A stretch of 14,817 nucleotides of DNA from an uncultured Rhodospirillales bacterium. GTDB taxonomy: Bacteria > Pseudomonadota > Alphaproteobacteria > Acetobacterales > Acetobacteraceae. This document shows positions 1 to 8,011 of this stretch, piece by piece; positions within the stretch are counted from its first letter, which is position 1; each line of letters starts with the position of its first letter. Location: positions 1-14,817 of the forward strand of contig CAIYPH010000513.1 of NCBI GenBank assembly GCA_903928045.1. Direction: 5' to 3'. Both the position numbers and the translations under genes were made by a program. Under the pieces are notes generated by a model. The model was not told the origin of the DNA. It did no database searches and was given only the letters and a program-made list of their open reading frames with translations.

Positions 1-2
1 CG

Positions 3-1472
3 CATGATTGGTCCACAGGCCCGCATGACGACGACAAGATGCACGAGGAGTGTGGCGTCGTCGGCATCTGGGACTACCCGGACGCCGCCGCCGTCACCGC
101 GCTCGGCCTGCACGCGCTGCAGCACCGCGGCCAGGAATCGACGGGGATGGTCACCCATGACGGCAGCCGCTTCCACTCCCATCGCGGCATGGGCCTGGTG
201 GGCGACAATTACGGCGATGCCCGCGTCATCGGCGCGCTGAAGGGCGCACGGGCGATCGGCCATAACCGCTACGCCACCACCGGCGACACGGTGTTGCGCA
301 ACGTGCAGCCGCTCTACGCCGATTTCGAGTTCGGCGGCCTCGCGGTGGCGCATAACGGCAACCTCACCAACGCGACCGCCCTGCGCCGCGCGTTGGTACG
401 CCGCGGCTGCCTGTTCCAGTCCACCACGGACTCCGAGGTGTTCATCCACCTCATCGCCATCAGCCTCTATTCCACCGTGGTGGACCGGCTGATCGACGCG
501 CTGAAGCAGGTGATCGGCGCCTATGCGCTGATCGCGCTGACCGAGAACGCGCTGATCGGCGTGCGGGACCCGCTGGGCGTGCGCCCGCTGATCCTCGGCC
601 GGGTCAACCACGCCGACCAGACGGTGAGCTGGGTGCTGGCGAGCGAGACCTGCGCGCTCGACATCATCGGCGCCGAGTTCGTGCGTGACGTGGAGCCCGG
701 CGAGATCATCATCATCGATGACAGCGGCGTGCGCTCGATCAAGCCGTTCAACCGCGCCGCGCCGCGCTTCTGTGTGTTCGAATACATCTATTTCGCCCGG
801 CCGGATTCCATCGTCGAGGGCACCGCGGTGTACGACGCGCGCAAGCGCATCGGCGCCGAACTGGCCCGCGAGAGCAATGTGCCGGCTGACGTGATCGTGC
901 CGGTACCCGATTCCGGCGTGCCCTCCGCCATGGGCTATGCCGCCGAAAGCGGCATCCCCTTCGAACTCGGCATCATCCGCAACCACTATGTCGGCCGCAC
1001 CTTCATTGAGCCGACCGACAGCATCCGCCATCTCGGGGTGAAGCTGAAGCACTCCGCCAATCGCTCGGTGCTGGCCGGCAAGCGGGTGGTGCTGGTGGAT
1101 GACAGCATCGTGCGCGGCACCACGAGCCGCAAAATCGTCGAGATGGTGCGCGCCGCAGGGGCGGCGGAGGTGCATATGCGCATTTCCTCGCCGCCCACCA
1201 CCCATTCCTGCTTCTACGGCATCGACACGCCCGAGCGCGGCAAGCTGCTCGCCGCGCGGCATTCGGTGGATGAAATGGCCGCGCTGATCGGCGCCGACAG
1301 CTTGGCCTTCATCAGCAAGGACGGGCTTTACCGTGCCCTCGGCCATGCCGGCCGCGACCCCGACCGGCCGCAATATTGCGATGCCTGTTTCAGTGGCGAC
1401 TACCCGATCCCGCTGCCGGACATGGTGGATAATGACGGCCGCCAGCTCAGCCTGTTGACCGAGCAGTCCTGA
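3..1472 (+). CDS. purF: Amidophosphoribosyltransferase (PurF), 5' end outside the window
   Basis: PurF catalyses the first committed step of purine synthesis: PRPP plus glutamine gives 5-phosphoribosylamine, in the cytoplasm. The frame is open to the left edge and reads ...[15 protein letters not shown]. The ATG at 39 is therefore probably internal, because related alphaproteobacterial PurFs have a DDD-rich leader before HEECGV. Numbering from that Met, Cys5 is the N-terminal nucleophile exposed after propeptide removal, and residues 1 to about 230 are the class II glutamine amidotransferase domain ([29 protein letters not shown]). The PRPP loop [13 protein letters not shown] lies near residue 350. 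Four cysteines, C245, C391, C447 and C450 (the last two as CDAC), match the pattern of 4Fe-4S ligands in the Bacillus subtilis-type enzyme; a bound cluster is an inference. The stop is 2 bp before the next SDR gene, so the two are probably co-transcribed. Confidence 0.96.
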   Translation, partial: HDWSTGPHDDDKMHEECGVVGIWDYPDAAAVTALGLHALQHRGQESTGMVTHDGSRFHSHRGMGLVGDNYGDARVIGALKGARAIGHNRYATTGDTVLRNVQPLYADFEFGGLAVAHNGNLTNATALRRALVRRGCLFQSTTDSEVFIHLIAISLYSTVVDRLIDALKQVIGAYALIALTENALIGVRDPLGVRPLILGRVNHADQTVSWVLASETCALDIIGAEFVRDVEPGEIIIIDDSGVRSIKPFNRAAPRFCVFEYIYFARPDSIVEGTAVYDARKRIGAELARESNVPADVIVPVPDSGVPSAMGYAAESGIPFELGIIRNHYVGRTFIEPTDSIRHLGVKLKHSANRSVLAGKRVVLVDDSIVRGTTSRKIVEMVRAAGAAEVHMRISSPPTTHSCFYGIDTPERGKLLAARHSVDEMAALIGADSLAFISKDGLYRALGHAGRDPDRPQYCDACFSGDYPIPLPDMVDNDGRQLSLLTEQS

Positions 1473-1474
1473 CC

Positions 1475-2188
1475 ATGTCGCTGGCGGGCAAAGTGGCCCT
1501 GGTAACAGGCGCCAGCCGCGGCATTGGCCGGGCCACCGCGGTCGAGCTCGCGCGCCGCGGGGCGCACGTGGTGATCACCGCGCGCACCCAGGGCGGGCTC
1601 GAGGAGACCGACGACGCCATCCGCGCCGTCGGCGGGAGCGCGACCCTGCTGCCGCTCGACCTCACCGATGGGCCGGCGCTCGACAGCATCGGGCCCAGCC
1701 TGTTCGAACGCTTCGGCCGGCTCGACATCCTGCTCGCCAATGCCGGCACGCTCGGCGTGCTGACGCCGGTGCCGCATATCCAGGACAAGGACTGGAACGA
1801 GGCCGTCGCCGTCAACATATCCGCCAATTGGCGCCTCATCCGCACCTGCGCGCCGCTGCTGCTGAATGCGCCGGAGGGGCGCGCGGTGTTCGTCACCAGC
1901 CGGATCGTGCTCAACCCCGGCGCCTATTTCGGCATCTACGGCGCCACCAAAGCGGCTTTGCACCATCTGGTGCTGAGCTGGGCAGCAGAAACCCGCGAAT
2001 CCACACTGCGCGTCAACCTCGCCGACCCCGGGCCGGTCGCGACCGCGCTGCGCCGCGTTGGCTTCCCCGGCGAGGACCAATCCAAGATCCCGCAGCCCGC
2101 CGATGTGGCCGTTCGTTTGGCCGATATGTGCATGCCCGCTGAGACGCGACACGGCGAGATGATACGAGTCAGCCCGATCCCCTTGTGA
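1475..2188 (+). CDS. SDR family NAD(P)-dependent oxidoreductase
   Basis: A classical short-chain dehydrogenase/reductase of 237 residues. It has the nucleotide-binding motif TGASRGIG (11-18), LLANAG (NAG at 89-91), a tetrad Asn at N114, Ser142, and Tyr155/Lys159 in YGATK, so the catalytic set is complete. The substrate cannot be told from the sequence. Starting at 1475 places the first codon 2 bp after the purF stop, and the reading starts directly with the Rossmann strand (MSLAGKVALVTG), so no longer N-terminus is expected. A purF-SDR pair is a recurring neighbourhood in alphaproteobacteria (from memory), but no role in purine metabolism is shown. Translation probably depends on coupling to purF, as there is no clear independent Shine-Dalgarno sequence. 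Confidence 0.92.
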   Translation: MSLAGKVALVTGASRGIGRATAVELARRGAHVVITARTQGGLEETDDAIRAVGGSATLLPLDLTDGPALDSIGPSLFERFGRLDILLANAGTLGVLTPVPHIQDKDWNEAVAVNISANWRLIRTCAPLLLNAPEGRAVFVTSRIVLNPGAYFGIYGATKAALHHLVLSWAAETRESTLRVNLADPGPVATALRRVGFPGEDQSKIPQPADVAVRLADMCMPAETRHGEMIRVSPIPL

Positions 2189-2269
2189 CCGGGCCGACCA
2201 GGGAGGAGCGATAGCCGCTTATCCCTACCCGCTCCCGCGAACCCGCTGTCGACTTCCTGACCTTACCTG

Positions 2270-2293
2270 CGCTATATCCAATTGAATATAAGC
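2270..2293. promoter_or_regulatory. Palindrome upstream of modA, candidate ModE (Mo-box) operator
   Basis: The arms are CGCTATAT (2270-2277) and ATATAAGC (2286-2293), separated by 8 bp. The inner 18 bp (2273-2290) form a dyad with 8 of 9 pairs matching, centred on CAATTG. The CGnTATAT...ATATAA layout and its place 17 bp upstream of the modA start fit the known ModE operator type, which represses mod genes when molybdate is bound. It would overlap a plausible -10 region. No modE gene is in the window, so the regulator is inferred. Confidence 0.5.
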
Positions 2294-2309
2294 AACCCCA
2301 GGTGGCAGC

Positions 2310-3092
2310 ATGACGACAGCGCCCACATATCCTTGGCTGCGGCGATGCCTGGCGCTCGCGGCGCTGGTGCTGTGCCTGGTCGCCCCCGCCCGCGCCGAGC
2401 CGCTGACGGTGTTCGCGGCCGCCAGCCTGACCGAGGCGATGGGGGATGTCGCGGCACTCTGGGCGAGGGCCGGCCATAATCCGCCGCGTCTGTCATTCGG
2501 CGCGAGTTCGACGCTGGCGCGGCAGATCGAGCAGGGGGCGCCGGCGCAGGTGTTCGCGTCGGCCGACGAGAAATGGATGGAATATCTGGCGGATAAGGGG
2601 CTGATCGCCGCGGGCACCCGCGTGTCCCTGCTCGGCAATGAATTGGTTCTCGTGGTCCCGGCCGCCGCGCCGCGCAGGGTGGAGATCGCCGCCGGGTTTG
2701 ATCTCTCCGCCCTGCTCGGCCCCTCCGGCCGCCTGGCAACCGGAGATCCCGCGCATGTCCCGGTTGGCATCTATGCCGAACAGGCCTTGCGCAACCTCGG
2801 CCTGTGGGGTGCCGTCGCGCCGCGCCTGGCGCGGACGGAGTCGGTGCGGGCGGCTCTGCTGCTGGTGGAACGCGGCGAGGCACCGGCGGGGATCGTCTAC
2901 GCCACCGATGCCGCGGTGTCCCCCGCCGTGACGATCGCCGGGACCTTCCCGCCCTCCAGCCATGACCCGATCACCTACCCGTTCGCGGTGACACGGCTGG
3001 GCGACACGGCCGAGGCACGCGCATTTCTGGCCTTCCTCGCCGGCCCCGAGGGGCGCGCGGCCTTCGTGCGGCGTGGCTTCACCGTGAATTGA
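2310..3092 (+). CDS. modA: Molybdate ABC transporter, periplasmic substrate-binding protein
   Basis: ModA captures molybdate (and usually tungstate) in the periplasm and delivers it to ModB. The 260-residue product begins with a Sec signal peptide: basic WLRR, a hydrophobic core to about residue 25, then APARA with likely cleavage after Ala29. The mature part starts EPLTVFAAASLTEAM, the hallmark ModA opening, with an oxyanion-binding Ser at about 39. It continues with LSFGASSTLARQIEQGAPAQVFASAD, ALRNLGLWG and a C-terminal TYPFAV...AFLAFLAGPEGRAAF block. The signal-peptide Cys is not in a lipobox context, so it is probably a soluble periplasmic protein. An AGGTGG ribosome-binding site (2300-2305) supports the ATG at 2310. 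First gene of modABC; modB begins 8 bp after its stop. Confidence 0.95.
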   Translation: MTTAPTYPWLRRCLALAALVLCLVAPARAEPLTVFAAASLTEAMGDVAALWARAGHNPPRLSFGASSTLARQIEQGAPAQVFASADEKWMEYLADKGLIAAGTRVSLLGNELVLVVPAAAPRRVEIAAGFDLSALLGPSGRLATGDPAHVPVGIYAEQALRNLGLWGAVAPRLARTESVRAALLLVERGEAPAGIVYATDAAVSPAVTIAGTFPPSSHDPITYPFAVTRLGDTAEARAFLAFLAGPEGRAAFVRRGFTVN

Positions 3093-3099
3093 GCGCGAC

Positions 3100-3783
3100 G
3101 TGACCCCGGAAGAGTGGGAGACGGTCTGGCTCACCTTGTCGGTCGCGGCCCGCGCGGTGGGGTTCGGGCTGCCGCTGGCAGTACTGACCGCCTGGATCCT
3201 GGCCCGCGCCCGCTTCCCCGGCCGCTCGGCGCTCAATGCTCTGGTGCATCTGCCGCTGGTGCTGCCGCCGGTGGTGACCGGCTGGCTGTTGCTGATCACC
3301 TTCGGGGTGCATGGGCCGTTCGGCGCCTGGCTGCTGGCGTGGTTCGGGGTGCGCCTGGTGTTCACCACCGCCGGCGCCAGCCTGGCCTGCGCGGTGATGG
3401 TGTTCCCGGTGATGGTGCGCGCGGTCCGCCTCTCCCTGGAGGCGGCCGACCCCGGCCTGGAACAGGCGGCCCGCACGCTGGGCGCCGGGCGGCTCGACCG
3501 CTTCGTCAGCATCACCCTGCCGCTCGCCGCCCCCGGCATTCTCGTCGGCGGCATCATGGCCTATGCCACCTGCCTCGGCGAATTCGGGGCGGTGATCACC
3601 TTCGCGGCCAGCATCCCCGGCGAAACCCAGACCCTGCCGCTGGCGATCTACGCGGCGCTGCAAACGCCGGGCGGCGAGGCCAAGGCGGCGCAGCTCTCGA
3701 TGGTCTCCCTGATGCTCGCGCTGGCCGGGCTGCTGGTGTCGGAATGGGCCGGCCGGCGGCTGAACGCGGCGCTCGGCCGATGA
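3100..3783 (+). CDS. modB: Molybdate ABC transporter permease
   Basis: ModB is the inner-membrane channel of the molybdate importer and works as a dimer with two ModC. The 227-residue protein starts at GTG 3100, 8 bp after the modA stop. It shows about five hydrophobic spans typical of ModB/CysTW permeases (for example residues 13-34, 46-70, 82-104, 145-170 and 198-215). The cytoplasmic EAA loop that contacts the ATPase is visible as EAADPGLEQAARTLGAGRLDRF, about residues 112-133, followed by ITLPLAAPGIL. LPPVVTGWLLL and GEFGAVITFAASIPGETQTLPLAIY are family-typical. Its TGA overlaps the modC start by 4 bp (ATGA), showing translational coupling. Confidence 0.95.
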   Translation: MTPEEWETVWLTLSVAARAVGFGLPLAVLTAWILARARFPGRSALNALVHLPLVLPPVVTGWLLLITFGVHGPFGAWLLAWFGVRLVFTTAGASLACAVMVFPVMVRAVRLSLEAADPGLEQAARTLGAGRLDRFVSITLPLAAPGILVGGIMAYATCLGEFGAVITFAASIPGETQTLPLAIYAALQTPGGEAKAAQLSMVSLMLALAGLLVSEWAGRRLNAALGR

Positions 3784-4862
3784 GCCTCTCGGTGCGGTTG
3801 CGCCATCGCTTTCCGGGCATGGCGATCGACATCGCCTTCGAGGGCCCCGCACCTGGGGTGACGGTGCTGTTCGGCCCGTCCGGCGCCGGGAAATCCACCG
3901 TCATCGCCTGCACCGCCGGGCTGCTGCGGCCCGATGAGTGCCGCGTGGCGATCGATGGCGAGGTGCTGGCGGACACCCAAAGCGGCGTATGGCTGCCGCC
4001 CGAGCGCCGCCGCATCGGCGTGGTGTTCCAGGATGCCCGGCTGTTTCCGCACATGTCGGTCGCCCGCAACCTGCAATACGGCCTGCGCCGGGCCCCCGCC
4101 GGGCCGATCCGCTTCGACGACGTGGTGGCGCTGCTCGGCATCGCCGCCCTCCTCGGCCGCCGGCCCCACACCTTGTCCGGCGGCGAGCGCCAACGGGTGG
4201 CGATCGGCCGCGCTTTGCTGGCCCAGCCCCGCCTGCTGCTGATGGACGAGCCGCTCGCCAGCCTCGACGCCGAGCGCAAATCCGAGATCCTGCCCTACCT
4301 CGCCCGCCTGAAGGCGACCCTGCGCCTGCCCATCCTCTACGTGACCCACGCGCTCGACGAAGTGGCGCAACTCGCGGATTCCGTCGTGCTCCTCGAAGGC
4401 GGCAACGTCACCGGCCGCGGCTCGCTCACCGAGATCGCCGCCCGGGCCGACCTGCCCCTGGCCCGGCGCGACGACGCGGCGGCGGTGCTGCACGCGCGCG
4501 TAGCCGAGCACGATGCGCACCGCGCGCTGACCCGCCTCACCGCCGGCGCCGCCTCCTTCTGGGTGCCCCTGCTGGAGGCGCCGCCCGGCACGGAGCTGCG
4601 CATCCGCCTGCCCGCCCGTGAGGTGATCCTCGCCGGCGAGCGCCCCACGGCGATCAGCGTGCAGAACGTCATCGCCGGCACCGTGCGCAAAATCGTGCCC
4701 GAGGAGGCGCGGCGTTCGGCGATCGTCGAGATCGCGCTGGCCGAAGGCGCCCTGCTCGCCCGGGTCACGCCGGACGCGGTGGCGCGGCTGCATCTGGCGC
4801 CTGGCGCGGCGGTGCTGGCGTTGATCAAGTCGACGTCGATTGAGGTGCTGGGGGCGAAGTAG
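3780..4862 (+). CDS. modC: Molybdate ABC transporter ATP-binding protein
   Basis: ModC is the cytoplasmic ATPase that powers molybdate import. In the 360-residue product, Walker A is GPSGAGKST (32-40), the signature is LSGGERQRVAIGRALL (from 132), Walker B is LLLMDEP (152-158), the D-loop is ASLD, and the H-loop His is H190 in YVTHALDE. Residues from about 290 form a single TOBE/Mop-type domain (SVQNVIAGTVRKIV ... VLALIKSTSIEVLG), which in this family binds molybdate and may adjust transport to internal supply. The frame stays open far upstream through modB. The start at 3780 is chosen because it gives the MSLSVRLRHRFPG ModC N-terminus and an ATGA overlap with the modB stop. Repeat copy 1 follows immediately. 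Confidence 0.95.
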   Translation: MSLSVRLRHRFPGMAIDIAFEGPAPGVTVLFGPSGAGKSTVIACTAGLLRPDECRVAIDGEVLADTQSGVWLPPERRRIGVVFQDARLFPHMSVARNLQYGLRRAPAGPIRFDDVVALLGIAALLGRRPHTLSGGERQRVAIGRALLAQPRLLLMDEPLASLDAERKSEILPYLARLKATLRLPILYVTHALDEVAQLADSVVLLEGGNVTGRGSLTEIAARADLPLARRDDAAAVLHARVAEHDAHRALTRLTAGAASFWVPLLEAPPGTELRIRLPAREVILAGERPTAISVQNVIAGTVRKIVPEEARRSAIVEIALAEGALLARVTPDAVARLHLAPGAAVLALIKSTSIEVLGAK

Positions 4863-4866
4863 AAAG

Positions 4867-4961
4867 AAAAGCGCTTCTTTTTTGAAAAAAAGAAGCAAAA
4901 AACTGCTATCCGCTTGGTGTGTTCCGCCCCCAACCATCCCGCGAAGTATACGCCAACGGCA
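4867..4961 (+). repeat. Modular palindromic repeat, copy 1 (hairpin A plus core, no hairpin B)
   Basis: It fills the 105-bp gap between the convergent modC and S10 peptidase genes. Hairpin A spans 4873-4896: arms GCTTCTTTTTT and AAAAAAGAAGC (11 bp) around GA. A core follows from about 4897, ending ACGCCAACGGCA at 4961, 6 bp before the peptidase stop codon. The core is clearly homologous to copies 2 and 3, but the hairpin B module is absent. On the minus strand hairpin A is followed by a U-rich stretch (GCTTTTCTTTCT), so it could end the peptidase transcript. The A/T-rich makeup contrasts sharply with the flanking genes. Confidence 0.8.
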
Positions 4962-4967
4962 TCTCCC

Positions 4968-6398
4968 CTACCCCCCAATCCACCCCCGCATATCCGCCAT
5001 CAACGCCTCCAGCGAAGGCTCATGCAGGTACATCATGTGCCCGGCCTCATAATACGTCATGGTGATCCCCGAGGCATCGATCCCATTGCCGGCCGCCGTG
5101 GTCTCGGCCGCGAAGAAGGGGGTCGCCAGGTCATACAACCCATTGGCCATCCACACCTTCAGCCCCGGATTCTCCCGCTGCAACCGCCCCAACGTCGGCG
5201 CCACATTCACCGCCGCCGGCCAGCGCGTCGCCCCCTCCGGCAGCGTCGCCTTCCAGTCCCATTTCTGCCCGGCCTCACGGTTGACGTTGACGTACGGACG
5301 CTCCCAATCGATCGCCAGCGCCCGCGTCAGATGGTCATTCATCGCGGCAACATAAGCGGGGCCAACGGCGTAGGACGACGGATCATTCTCCGGCACTTCC
5401 CCCGCCGCATCGTTATCCCGCCCCGTATACCGCGTATCGAACCGCCCCAGCGAAATGCCGCGATCCCGCAACACCTCGCGGCGATACCGCGCCGGCTCGA
5501 TGCGCAGCCGCGTCCGCAGCAGCCAGTCGACCGACAGCCCGGTGAACCCCGCCAGCCCCTCCGCCACCGCAAGGCGCCGCGCCGCGTCCAACCGCGAACC
5601 GGCCACCAGCGCCGGCAGATACGTCTCCACCGCGAACACCCGCGCCGCCGCGATGAACGCGTCCCGATCCGCCGCCACCGCCAGCCCGTGATGCAGCGCG
5701 GTCGCCGCCAGCGTCGGCAAGGCGCACACATCCGGCAGCGGATTGCCCGGCTCGAACCGCACGGTGTGGAAATCCAGCACCACCGAAATCAGCCCGAGCC
5801 CGTTGAACGCCAGCGCCCCCACCCCGGCGCCCAGCCGCCCGGCCACCGCCACCGCGCGCGTGGTGCCGTAGCTCTCCCCGCACAAAAACCGCGGCGAGGC
5901 CCAGCGGCGATGCGCGGTCAGCCAGGCCTGCACGAACTTGCCGACGATATCGGCATCCTGCTCCAGCCCCCAGCCATCCTCCGGCCTGGCCTCGCCGATC
6001 ATCCGGGAATAGCCGGTGCCCGGCGGGTCGATGAACACGATATCGGCAATATCGAGCGGGCACAGCGGGTTGGCGACCACACTGTACGGCGCGAGCCCGG
6101 CATGCCCGGCATCCGACGGCACCACCACCCGCAGCGGCCCCATCGCCCCCATATGCAACCACAGCGAGGCCGAACCCGGCCCGCCATTGAAGGCGAACAC
6201 CACCGGCCGCGCCGCCGGGTCGCCCGGAGGCTCGGCGATATAGGAGAAACTGAAAATACTCGCCCGCTTGGCGCCCTTCGCGTCCGTCAGATGGGTCTCG
6301 CCGGCGAGGCAGCGATAGGCAACCTGCCGGCCGCCGAACACCCCCTCATGGCGGGTCTCGAAGCTGCGCGGGGCATCGGGAAGGGGCGTATCGCTCAT
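4968..6398 (-). CDS. Peptidase S10, serine carboxypeptidase family protein
   Basis: A 476-residue alpha/beta-hydrolase of the S10 family, whose members remove C-terminal residues from peptides. The oxyanion region is NGGPGSAS (71-78), followed by DPPGTGYS. The nucleophile is Ser176 in GESYGT, the acid is Asp423 in NGLYDLATPF, and the base is His454 in EAGHMMY, so the triad is complete. The start at 6398 (MSDTPLPDAP) is preferred, with a GGA 11 nt upstream; a Met 4 codons earlier (6410) is also possible. No signal peptide is visible at either start, although many S10 enzymes are exported, so location is unclear. The open frame upstream of 6410 runs into the divergent M16 gene and is not coding. 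Divergent from the M16 gene across 82 bp; convergent with modC. Confidence 0.92.
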   Translation of the reverse strand: MSDTPLPDAPRSFETRHEGVFGGRQVAYRCLAGETHLTDAKGAKRASIFSFSYIAEPPGDPAARPVVFAFNGGPGSASLWLHMGAMGPLRVVVPSDAGHAGLAPYSVVANPLCPLDIADIVFIDPPGTGYSRMIGEARPEDGWGLEQDADIVGKFVQAWLTAHRRWASPRFLCGESYGTTRAVAVAGRLGAGVGALAFNGLGLISVVLDFHTVRFEPGNPLPDVCALPTLAATALHHGLAVAADRDAFIAAARVFAVETYLPALVAGSRLDAARRLAVAEGLAGFTGLSVDWLLRTRLRIEPARYRREVLRDRGISLGRFDTRYTGRDNDAAGEVPENDPSSYAVGPAYVAAMNDHLTRALAIDWERPYVNVNREAGQKWDWKATLPEGATRWPAAVNVAPTLGRLQRENPGLKVWMANGLYDLATPFFAAETTAAGNGIDASGITMTYYEAGHMMYLHEPSLEALMADMRGWIGG

Positions 6399-6469
6399 GG
6401 TCGCTTGCATCCGGCTCGGTTGCACCACAGTTAATCGACCACAGCGGGGCTGGCCAGACGGTGCCGCAC

Positions 6470-6474
6470 AGGAG
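6470..6474 (+). promoter_or_regulatory. Shine-Dalgarno sequence fixing the M16 peptidase start
   Basis: AGGAG lies 6 nt before the ATG at 6481. The frame is open further upstream, but the M16 homology begins right after this ATG (MQIEQSALPNGLTV), so the site decides the start. Confidence 0.7.
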
Positions 6475-6480
6475 TCGTCC

Positions 6481-7735
6481 ATGCAGATCGAACAATCGGC
6501 GTTGCCCAACGGATTAACGGTCATTTCCGCCCGCCTGCCCGAATTCGAGTCCGCCGCCGTCATGGTCGTCGTTCGCGCCGGCTCGCGCGACGAAACACCG
6601 GAGCAGAGCGGCATCGCGCATTTCCTCGAGCATATGGCCTTCAAAGGCACCGCCACCCGCAGCGCCCTCGATATCGCCGTCGAGGTCGAGTGCCTCGGCG
6701 CCCAGATCAACGCCTTCACCTCGCAAGAGATGACGGCCTACCACATCACCGGCCTGAAGGACGCGCTGGCCGACGCGCTGGCCATCCTCGGTGACGTGCT
6801 CACCGCCTCCCGCTTCGATGACGCCGACGTCGCGATGGAGCGCGCGGTGATCGCCCAGGAGATCGCCCGCAAGAACGACGACCCCGGCAGCCTGTGCAGC
6901 GAGGGCTTCATCGCCACCGCCTACCCCAACCAGCCCATGGGCCGCCCGGTGCTGGGCGACCCCGCCGTCGTCGCGGCGATGACGCGCGACGCCCTGATCG
7001 GCTTCGTCGGCCGCCACTACGCGACGGGGCGGATGGTCGTCGTCGCCACCGGCGACATCGAGCACGCCTGGCTGTGCCGCCAGGTCGAGACGCATTTCGC
7101 CGCCATCCCGTCCGGCCTCGGCGCGGGCGCGCGGGAGAAGCCGATCTATGTCGGCGGGCAGGCCGTCCACACGCGGGCGGATTTCCGCCAGGTCAACATG
7201 GCGCTCGGCTTCCCCTCGGTCGCCATCGACGCGCCGGGCTTCCTCGACCACAAGCTGCTGTCATTGGCCCTCGGCCACGGCATGTCCTCGCCGCTCTTCC
7301 AGGAAGAAGCGCGGCCTGGTCTACGGCGTGGGCTCCGGCTCCAGCCATGGCAGCGATTCCGGCGTGTTCGCCATCCAGGCGGGGATGACGCCGGAAAATC
7401 TCCGCGACGTCATCACCGTCGCCTGCGCGGCCGCCAAAAGCTGCGGCGAGGCGATCGAAGGCCGCGATTTCATGCGGGCGCGCAACACCATGCTGGCCGA
7501 GCTGGCAAGCGTGAAGGAGCGGCCCTTCCAACTCGGCATGTACCTCGCCGGCCAGTTCTTCCGCCACGGCACGGCCCGCGGCCCGGCGGAGGACATGGTG
7601 GCCGTGCGCAAGGTCGAAATCGCCGATCTCGTCGCCACCGCGCGCCGCATCTTCGCCGCCCCGCCCACCCTCTCGCTGGTCGGCCCGATCGAGGCGGACG
7701 ACTATCTCGGCCTCGCCAGCGCCGCATTGGCATAA
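6481..7735 (+). pseudogene. M16 (pitrilysin-type) zinc peptidase, frameshifted
   Basis: The first frame encodes an M16 peptidase like mitochondrial processing peptidase beta: LPNGLTV, the inverted zinc motif H47-F-L-E-H51 with catalytic Glu50, and the third ligand Glu127 in AVIAQEIARKNDDP. Homology runs to GHGMSSPLFQE (residue 275), then fails. It resumes at 7307 in another frame as KRGLVYGVGSGSSHGSDSG and continues to the stop at 7733-7735 (about 142 residues: ERPFQLGMYLAGQFF, DLVATARRIFAAPPTLSLVGP). Relatives read LFQE-VRE-KRGL, so about 8 nt seem to be missing, or a sequencing/assembly error is present. Joined, the product would be about 420 residues, normal for the family. No slippery heptamer is evident, so programmed frameshifting is unlikely. 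As read, the first frame yields an N-terminal fragment that keeps all zinc ligands, with an unrelated tail to 7791. Confidence 0.85.
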
Positions 7736-7770
7736 GCATTACAATTGAACGATTAGACATGAAGAAGGGG

Positions 7771-7920
7771 AAGGAAGTTCTCCTTTTTTGAAAAAAAGGA
7801 GCAAAAAACTTTTATCCGTTTGCCCTGTACCGCGCCCCACCATCCCGCCTACGTACGCCAACGGCATGAAACGGAACAAAAAGTTTTTTTGGTTCTTTTT
7901 GTTCACAAAAAGAACATCTC
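7771..7920 (+). repeat. Modular palindromic repeat, copy 2 (complete: hairpin A, core, hairpin B)
   Basis: Hairpin A is at 7780-7801 (arms CTCCTTTTTT and AAAAAAGGAG). The core runs about 7803-7866 (TTTGCCCTGTACCGC ... ACGCCAACGGCA). Hairpin B is at 7892-7915 (arms GTTCTTTTTGT and ACAAAAAGAAC around TC). GAACAAAAAG at 7874-7883 is also fully complementary to CTTTTTGTTC at 7895-7904, so two exclusive folds exist. It lies between the M16 pseudogene and the membrane protein gene. The remaining spacer (7921-8011) is A/T-leaning at first and holds the CGGAG ribosome-binding site of the next gene; no convincing promoter was seen there. Confidence 0.85.
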
Positions 7921-8011
7921 TCCTTTCCTAAATTGGAGATCTTCAACCTGATTATCGTGCCACCGCCCAAAGACGGCAGTCCGGCTTCCCAAGCGAACGG
8001 AGTATAACGCG

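Noticed and set aside
39..41. ATG at 39 as the true purF start
   Set aside because: The frame is open to the edge, and the upstream residues (PHDDDK) look like the normal leader of alphaproteobacterial PurF. The real start is probably outside the window, though a short MHEE propeptide cannot be fully excluded.
2205..2235. GGAGCG/CGCTCC hairpin after the SDR gene as a terminator
   Set aside because: Only a 6-bp stem with a 19-nt loop and no following T-run; too weak to call.
3114..4862. A 582-codon open frame running through modB into modC, suggesting a fusion protein
   Set aside because: The part before 3780 is an Arg/Gly/Pro-rich out-of-frame reading of modB. ModC homology begins at the ATG at 3780, and modB is intact in its own frame.
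4867..4961. Repeat copies as CRISPR repeats or IS terminal inverted repeats
   Set aside because: There are no regular short spacers, and the copies are kilobases apart. No transposase frame lies between or beside them.
4914..6434. A 506-codon plus-strand frame opposite the S10 peptidase
   Set aside because: The product is Arg/Pro/His-rich with no domain, antisense to a gene with a complete catalytic triad.
7291..7310. Programmed ribosomal frameshifting in the M16 gene
   Set aside because: No X-XXY-YYZ heptamer, stop-codon stimulator or strong downstream structure is seen at the junction, and family alignment suggests lost bases instead.
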